Assembly (NCBI GenBank): GCA_013298245.1
Contig: JAAFHD010000149.1
Span: 1 to 8,356, forward strand
Length of the DNA stretch: 8,356 bases
Reading direction: 5' to 3'
Origin: Alphaproteobacteria bacterium
Lineage (GTDB): Bacteria > Pseudomonadota > Alphaproteobacteria > Acetobacterales > Acetobacteraceae
How positions within the stretch are numbered: the first letter of the stretch is position 1; the number at the start of each line of letters is the position of its first letter. The position numbers and the translations under genes are program-made. This document shows positions 5,867 to 8,356 of the stretch, in pieces. The notes under the pieces are model-generated. The model was given only the letters and a program-made list of their open reading frames with translations. It searched no databases and was not told the DNA's origin.

Positions 5867-6052
5867 ATGATCGACTATGTCCTGGTTCTTGTCGCCGCCA
5901 CCGCGCTCAGCGCGGCACCGCCGCACTCCACGCATCACGCCAGCCTGGAGGCCTGCCAGGCCTCCGCCGCGGCGATGACGCTGCCGGCAGGCATGCGCTG
6001 TGTCTGCCTGCCGGTGGACCGCGTCGCGTTGCCGATGGACGCGACGCAATAG
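5867..6052 (+). CDS. Small secreted or membrane-anchored protein, unknown function
   Basis: This is a 61-residue protein I cannot name. The N-terminus MIDYVLVLVAATALSAAPP is hydrophobic and resembles a short signal peptide or anchor, with possible cleavage after LSA. The rest has a His pair (STHHAS), Cys29 in EACQ, and a later RCVC pair (Cys45, Cys47). The layout (hydrophobic start, ACQ helix, CVC strand near the end) resembles small exported hypothetical proteins that I recall as common in alphaproteobacteria; that is memory of a type, not a match. A strong ribosome site GGGGAG (5852-5857) lies 9 bases before the ATG, which supports expression. It sits 116 bases after the dehydratase on the same strand and ends 3 bases before a convergent gene. 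Its last 30 bases contain a perfect 9-bp inverted repeat. Confidence 0.6.
   Translation: MIDYVLVLVAATALSAAPPHSTHHASLEACQASAAAMTLPAGMRCVCLPVDRVALPMDATQ
6021..6047. repeat. Perfect 9-bp inverted repeat at the convergent gene junction
   Basis: GCGTCGCGT (6021-6029) and ACGCGACGC (6039-6047) are exact complements around a 9-base loop. It lies inside the last codons of the plus-strand small gene, where the two convergent transcription units meet. No T-run follows on either strand, so it is not a canonical terminator. It could still stall polymerase or stabilise the 3' ends of both messages. Confidence 0.55.
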
Positions 6053-6055
6053 CCT

Positions 6056-6232
6056 TCAATGCGCCGGGCGGCCGCGTTCGGCGCTGGCGAAGTTGTGCGC
6101 GTGCACCAGGCCGTCATCATGGCCTTCGGGCGCCATGGGCTTGGTGGTGGGCGGCCGCTCCGCCATGCGGCCGCGCTGGCCGCAGGCGTAGTTGTGCGCG
6201 TGGATCAGGCCGTCATCGTGGTCGTGGTTCAT
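6056..6232 (-). CDS. His-rich microprotein with duplicated HDDG-HAHN motif, downstream of aceA
   Basis: I cannot assign a family to this 58-residue protein. It consists of two copies of one motif: residues 5-22 (HDDGLIHAHNYACGQRGR) and 38-55 (HDDGLVHAHNFASAERGR). Thirteen of 18 positions are identical, and a Pro/Thr-rich spacer joins them. Eight histidines and five aspartates in so short a protein suggest metal or nucleic-acid contact, the latter also from the RGR ends. It has no signal peptide and no membrane segment. A very good ribosome site AAGGGA (6246-6241) overlaps the aceA stop codon and sits 8 bases before the ATG, with 13 bases between the genes. Translation is therefore probably coupled to isocitrate lyase. 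An in-frame longer reading to 6388 would run inside aceA and is not needed. The preserved motif in both copies, the ribosome site and the position support a real gene. Confidence 0.78.
   Translation of the reverse strand: MNHDHDDGLIHAHNYACGQRGRMAERPPTTKPMAPEGHDDGLVHAHNFASAERGRPAH
6070..6221 (-). repeat. Direct duplication (53 bp, 99-bp period) within the microprotein gene
   Basis: Bases 6070-6122 and 6169-6221 match at 45 of 53 positions, including 28 of 31 in the core encoding HDDGLxHAHN. The 99-bp offset is 33 codons, so the duplication is in frame. The differences are spread over third and second codon positions, which points to an old duplication kept by selection rather than a recent slip. 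Confidence 0.82.
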
Positions 6233-6245
6233 GGTCGTGTTCCCT

Positions 6246-7556
6246 TCAATGCTGGTCGTGGAATTGCGCGGCCTCGGTGCTGGTGGCCAGCGCCGTGGTG
6301 CTTGCGGTGCCGCCGCTGGCCGCCATGGCGACCGCGTCGAAATAACCCACGCCGACTTCGCGCTGGTGGCGGATGGCGGTGAAGCCATTGGCTTCCTCGG
6401 CGAATTCGGCCTGTTGCAGCTCGGAATAGGCGCCCATGCCGCGTTCGGCGTACCCGCGCGCCAGGCGGAACATGGACAGGTTCAGGCTGTGGAAACCGGC
6501 CAGCGTGACGAACTGGAATTTGTAGCCCATCGCGCCAATCTCGCGCTGGAATTGGGCTGCGGCTTCCACGCCCATCTTGCGCTGCCAGTTGAAGCTGGGC
6601 GAGCAGTTGTAGGCCAGCATCTTGCCCGGGAATTGGCGGTGAATCGCTTCGGCGAAATCGCGCGCGTCATCCAGGTCGGGGTCGGACGTCTCCCACCACA
6701 GCAGATCCGCATAGGGCGCATAGGCCAGGCTGCGCGCGATGGCGTAGGCCTTGCCCATGCCAGGGCGGATGCGGAAGAAACCCTCCGGCGTGCGTTCGCC
6801 GGAAATGAAAGGGCGGTCGCGTTCATCAACATCCGCGGTCAGCAGTTGCGCGGATTCCGCATCGGTCCGGCACAGCAGAACAGTGGGCACGCCCTCCACA
6901 TCCGCGGCCAAACGCGCTGCGTTCAGCGTGCGGATATGCTGCGAAATCGGCACCAAAACCTTGCCGCCAAGATGGCCGCATTTCTTCTCGGATGCCAGCT
7001 GGTCCTCGAAATGCACGCCGGCGGCACCGGCTTCGATCATCGCGCGCATCAGCTCGTACGCGTTCAGCGCACCGCCGAAACCGGCCTCCGCATCGGCGAT
7101 GATGGGCGCCATGTAGTGCGTGCGGTCATCGGCCTTGCCGTCCGCGCGTTCCATCGTCGCGATCTGGTCGGCGCGGCACAGCGCGTTGTTGATGCGGCGC
7201 ACGACGCCGGGCACGGAATCGACCGGGTACAACGACTGGTCCGGGTACATCTGCCCCGCGCTGTTCGCATCCGCCGCCACCTGCCAGCCCGAGAGATAGA
7301 TCGCCTTCAGCCCCGCCTTCACCTGCTGCAAGGCCTGCATGCCGGTCAGCGCGCCGAGCGTGTTCACGAAGGGCTCACGCGCCAGCAATTCGCGCAGCCG
7401 CAGCGCGCCCTGATGCGCGATCGTGTGCTCGATGCGGAAGCTGCCGGCGAGCCGCGCGACATCGGCCGCGCTGTAGTCGCGGCGATTGCCGTCGGGCCAA
7501 CCGGGGCGGCCACCGCCGCGAGAAACACCGTCCGGGGCCAAGGTGAAGCGTGACAT
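6246..7556 (-). CDS. aceA: Isocitrate lyase
   Basis: Isocitrate lyase cleaves isocitrate to succinate and glyoxylate, the first step of the glyoxylate bypass used for growth on acetate and fatty acids. The 436-residue length fits bacterial class enzymes (about 428-440). Motifs seen are the opening [18 protein letters not shown] (28-45), [12 protein letters not shown] (87-98), [14 protein letters not shown] (103-116), ADAEAGFGG (154-162), HFEDQ (182-186) and the catalytic loop KKCGH (191-195) with the active-site Cys193. Later come [12 protein letters not shown], the NCSPSFNW substrate loop and [13 protein letters not shown]. All key residues are present. The start at 7556 is fixed by AAAGGA seven to eight bases upstream; an upstream in-frame extension to 7676 would cross the promoter region. 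No malate synthase gene is in view. A His-rich microprotein follows 13 bases downstream, and a ScfR/RamB-type regulator is divergent from it. Confidence 0.97.
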   Translation of the reverse strand: MSRFTLAPDGVSRGGGRPGWPDGNRRDYSAADVARLAGSFRIEHTIAHQGALRLRELLAREPFVNTLGALTGMQALQQVKAGLKAIYLSGWQVAADANSAGQMYPDQSLYPVDSVPGVVRRINNALCRADQIATMERADGKADDRTHYMAPIIADAEAGFGGALNAYELMRAMIEAGAAGVHFEDQLASEKKCGHLGGKVLVPISQHIRTLNAARLAADVEGVPTVLLCRTDAESAQLLTADVDERDRPFISGERTPEGFFRIRPGMGKAYAIARSLAYAPYADLLWWETSDPDLDDARDFAEAIHRQFPGKMLAYNCSPSFNWQRKMGVEAAAQFQREIGAMGYKFQFVTLAGFHSLNLSMFRLARGYAERGMGAYSELQQAEFAEEANGFTAIRHQREVGVGYFDAVAMAASGGTASTTALATSTEAAQFHDQH

Positions 7557-7588
7557 TGAGGGTCCTTTCGTGCCGTCTATCCGGCTGC

Positions 7589-7622
7589 GTGAATAATTCA
7601 CATTGCGGCGCGGCGATGCCAG
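7589..7622 (-). promoter_or_regulatory. aceA promoter with overlapping 13-bp palindrome (operator candidate)
   Basis: GTGAAT (7589-7594) and ATTCAC (7596-7601) form a perfect inverted repeat around one A, in an A/T island of a GC-rich region 33-45 bases before aceA. Reading toward aceA, AATTAT (7599-7594) is a 4/6 -10 with CTGGCA (7622-7617) as a 4/6 -35 at 17 bases. The palindrome would then sit on the -10, a repressor-type position. The palindrome is certain; the promoter and operator roles are inferred. Confidence 0.45.
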
Positions 7623-7643
7623 CGGCATTGTTGTGGTCAAGGC

Positions 7644-7663
7644 GCAAGCTTGTGTGGACTTGC
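7644..7663. promoter_or_regulatory. Inverted repeat GCAAG-N10-CTTGC in the aceA/regulator divergent region
   Basis: GCAAG (7644-7648) and CTTGC (7659-7663) are perfect 5-bp inverted arms midway between the two divergent genes. The right arm overlaps the candidate -35 of the regulator gene. Arms this short can arise by chance; listed because it lies in a control region. Confidence 0.25.
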
Positions 7664-7688
7664 ACTGCGCGCGCACTGGATTTGTAAA
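7660..7688 (+). promoter_or_regulatory. Regulator promoter with ScfR-like half-site TTTGTAAA
   Basis: TTGCAC (7660-7665) and TGTAAA (7683-7688) are spaced 17 bases and could be -35 and -10 for the regulator, giving a short leader. The -10 lies within TTTGTAAA (7681-7688), one base from TTTGCAAA. I recall TTTGCAAA as the half-site of ScfR/RamB-type regulators, where two copies occur with a 4-base spacer. A second good copy at the expected spacing is not seen. Autoregulation is therefore only suggested. Confidence 0.4.
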
Positions 7689-7707
7689 TCATGTGAAAGG
7701 GTGCGTT

Positions 7708-8356
7708 GTGTCGAAACCCATGATCGGCCGTGTGGTGCGCCGTTTGCGCAGCGAAAAGGGCGTCACCCAGCAGGCGCTGGCGGCGCGGCTTGGCATATCC
7801 GCCAGCTACCTGAACCTGATCGAACACGACCAGCGCGCCGTCACCGCATCGGTGCTGATCAAGCTGACGCAGGTGCTGGGCGTGGATGTCGCGGCACTCT
7901 CGGGCAACACCGAACGCGCGCTGGAAACATCGCTGCGCGAGGTCTTTTCCGACGCCGCCATCGGCGCCGATGCGGTGCCCGATGCGGAGTTGCTGGCGCT
8001 GACCAGCGCGGCACCCAACGCCGCGCGCGCGGTGCTGGCGCTGTACCGCGCCTGGCGCGTGGCGCGCGAGGACAGCGCGGGCCTGGCACTCCCCTCCGGC
8101 CGCCGCCTGCTGCTGCCGACCGAGGAAGCGCGCGACTTCTTCCACGACCGCGCGAACCATTTTCCGGCGCTGGAATCCTTCGCCGAAACGCTGTGCCGCG
8201 AAATGGGCGCGCAACCCGCCGAGATGAACCACGCCATCGCCGAACGCCTGCGCGGCCGGCATAGTGTGCGCGTCGCCGTCGGCCCGCTGGAAGGCGCGCT
8301 GCGCCGCTTCGAACCGGCCAGCCGCACATTGGCGCTAAGCGAGACGCTGCCGCGCG
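7708..8356 (+). CDS. XRE-family regulator of ScfR/RamB type, N-terminal part (runs off right edge)
   Basis: This is a helix-turn-helix regulator with 216 codons visible and no stop before the window ends. Residues about 6-63 form an XRE domain (GVTQQALAARLGISASYLNLIE, then VLIKLTQVLGVDVAAL). The SASYLNLIE recognition segment is typical of the short-chain acyl-CoA regulators ScfR/PccR/RamB/PrpR. These proteins are about 460-490 residues, with a central IrrE/ImmA-like domain and a C-terminal ligand domain. Here LPTEEARDFFHDRANHFPALE, near residue 140, opens that middle part. Relatives control acetate, propionate and glyoxylate genes, and RamB directly represses aceA in Corynebacterium. Divergence from aceA, with 151 bases between starts, makes aceA the likely target. 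I chose the GTG at 7708 for AAAGGG (7696-7701) six bases upstream; the ATG at 7720 is the alternative. Ligand and sign of control are not visible here. Confidence 0.88.
   Translation, partial: MSKPMIGRVVRRLRSEKGVTQQALAARLGISASYLNLIEHDQRAVTASVLIKLTQVLGVDVAALSGNTERALETSLREVFSDAAIGADAVPDAELLALTSAAPNAARAVLALYRAWRVAREDSAGLALPSGRRLLLPTEEARDFFHDRANHFPALESFAETLCREMGAQPAEMNHAIAERLRGRHSVRVAVGPLEGALRRFEPASRTLALSETLPR

Noticed and set aside
4365..5867. Long antisense open frame (500 codons) opposite the dehydratase
   Set aside because: The protein is low-complexity Arg/Gly/Ala/Gln with no recognisable domain. Stop codons are rare in all frames of such GC-rich DNA, and the opposite strand encodes a well-conserved enzyme.
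6233..6388. N-terminal extension of the microprotein to 6388
   Set aside because: The extra 52 residues lie inside the aceA C-terminus and are of shadow composition. The ATG at 6232 has an excellent ribosome site.
6192..7553. Plus-strand open frame of 453 codons opposite aceA
   Set aside because: It has no domain pattern, and the minus strand carries a complete isocitrate lyase with all catalytic motifs.
7557..7676. N-terminal extension of isocitrate lyase to 7676
   Set aside because: It would add 40 non-family residues through the promoter and palindrome region. The ATG at 7556 has AAAGGA correctly spaced.
1..8356. CRISPR array, insertion sequence, prophage or toxin-antitoxin system
   Set aside because: There are no spaced direct repeats, no transposase or integrase motifs and no paired small toxin genes. 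The XRE protein is a long ScfR-type regulator, not an antitoxin.

Overview
The window is very GC-rich and gene-dense, and its wobble positions are strongly G/C. The gene content suggests an alphaproteobacterium, probably Acetobacteraceae (Roseomonas-like). The clues are a Bug/TctC-type solute-binding protein fused by overlap to an enolase-superfamily dehydratase, a double cold-shock-domain protein, and isocitrate lyase divergent from an ScfR/RamB-type regulator. The taxonomic call is inference from gene content, not from a marker gene.

Layout, left to right. (1) On the minus strand, a copper module: a periplasmic CopC-like protein overlapping a CopD-like membrane protein that runs off the left edge. 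A dyad matching CueR/HmrR-type operators lies just upstream. (2) On the plus strand, divergent from it, an HpxZ/AtzH-like small protein overlapping a DadA-like FAD-dependent amino-acid oxidoreductase. (3) A stand-alone protein with two cold-shock domains joined by a repetitive Gly/Arg/Pro/Asp/Phe linker, closed by a clear intrinsic terminator. (4) A small Cys-rich secreted protein, then a Bug-family solute-binding protein overlapping a galactonate-dehydratase-like enolase-superfamily enzyme. (5) A 61-codon secreted small protein facing a convergent minus-strand pair: isocitrate lyase (aceA) and, 13 nt downstream of it, a 58-residue His-rich microprotein made of two copies of one motif. (6) An XRE regulator of the ScfR/RamB type, divergent from aceA and cut by the right edge.

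How the genes fit together. Three gene pairs (copC/copD, hpxZ/oxidoreductase, solute-binding protein/dehydratase) share 4-nt ATGA overlaps, so each is probably translationally coupled and functionally linked. The regulator-aceA arrangement suggests local control of the glyoxylate bypass by short-chain acyl-CoA status. Candidate operator sequences are visible in the 151-bp divergent promoter region. No phage, transposon, CRISPR or RNA gene is visible.

The most unusual items are the duplicated HDDG-HAHN microprotein translationally linked to aceA, the copper-type operator in front of copC, the perfect hairpin at the convergent junction, and the operator-like dyads between aceA and its putative regulator.
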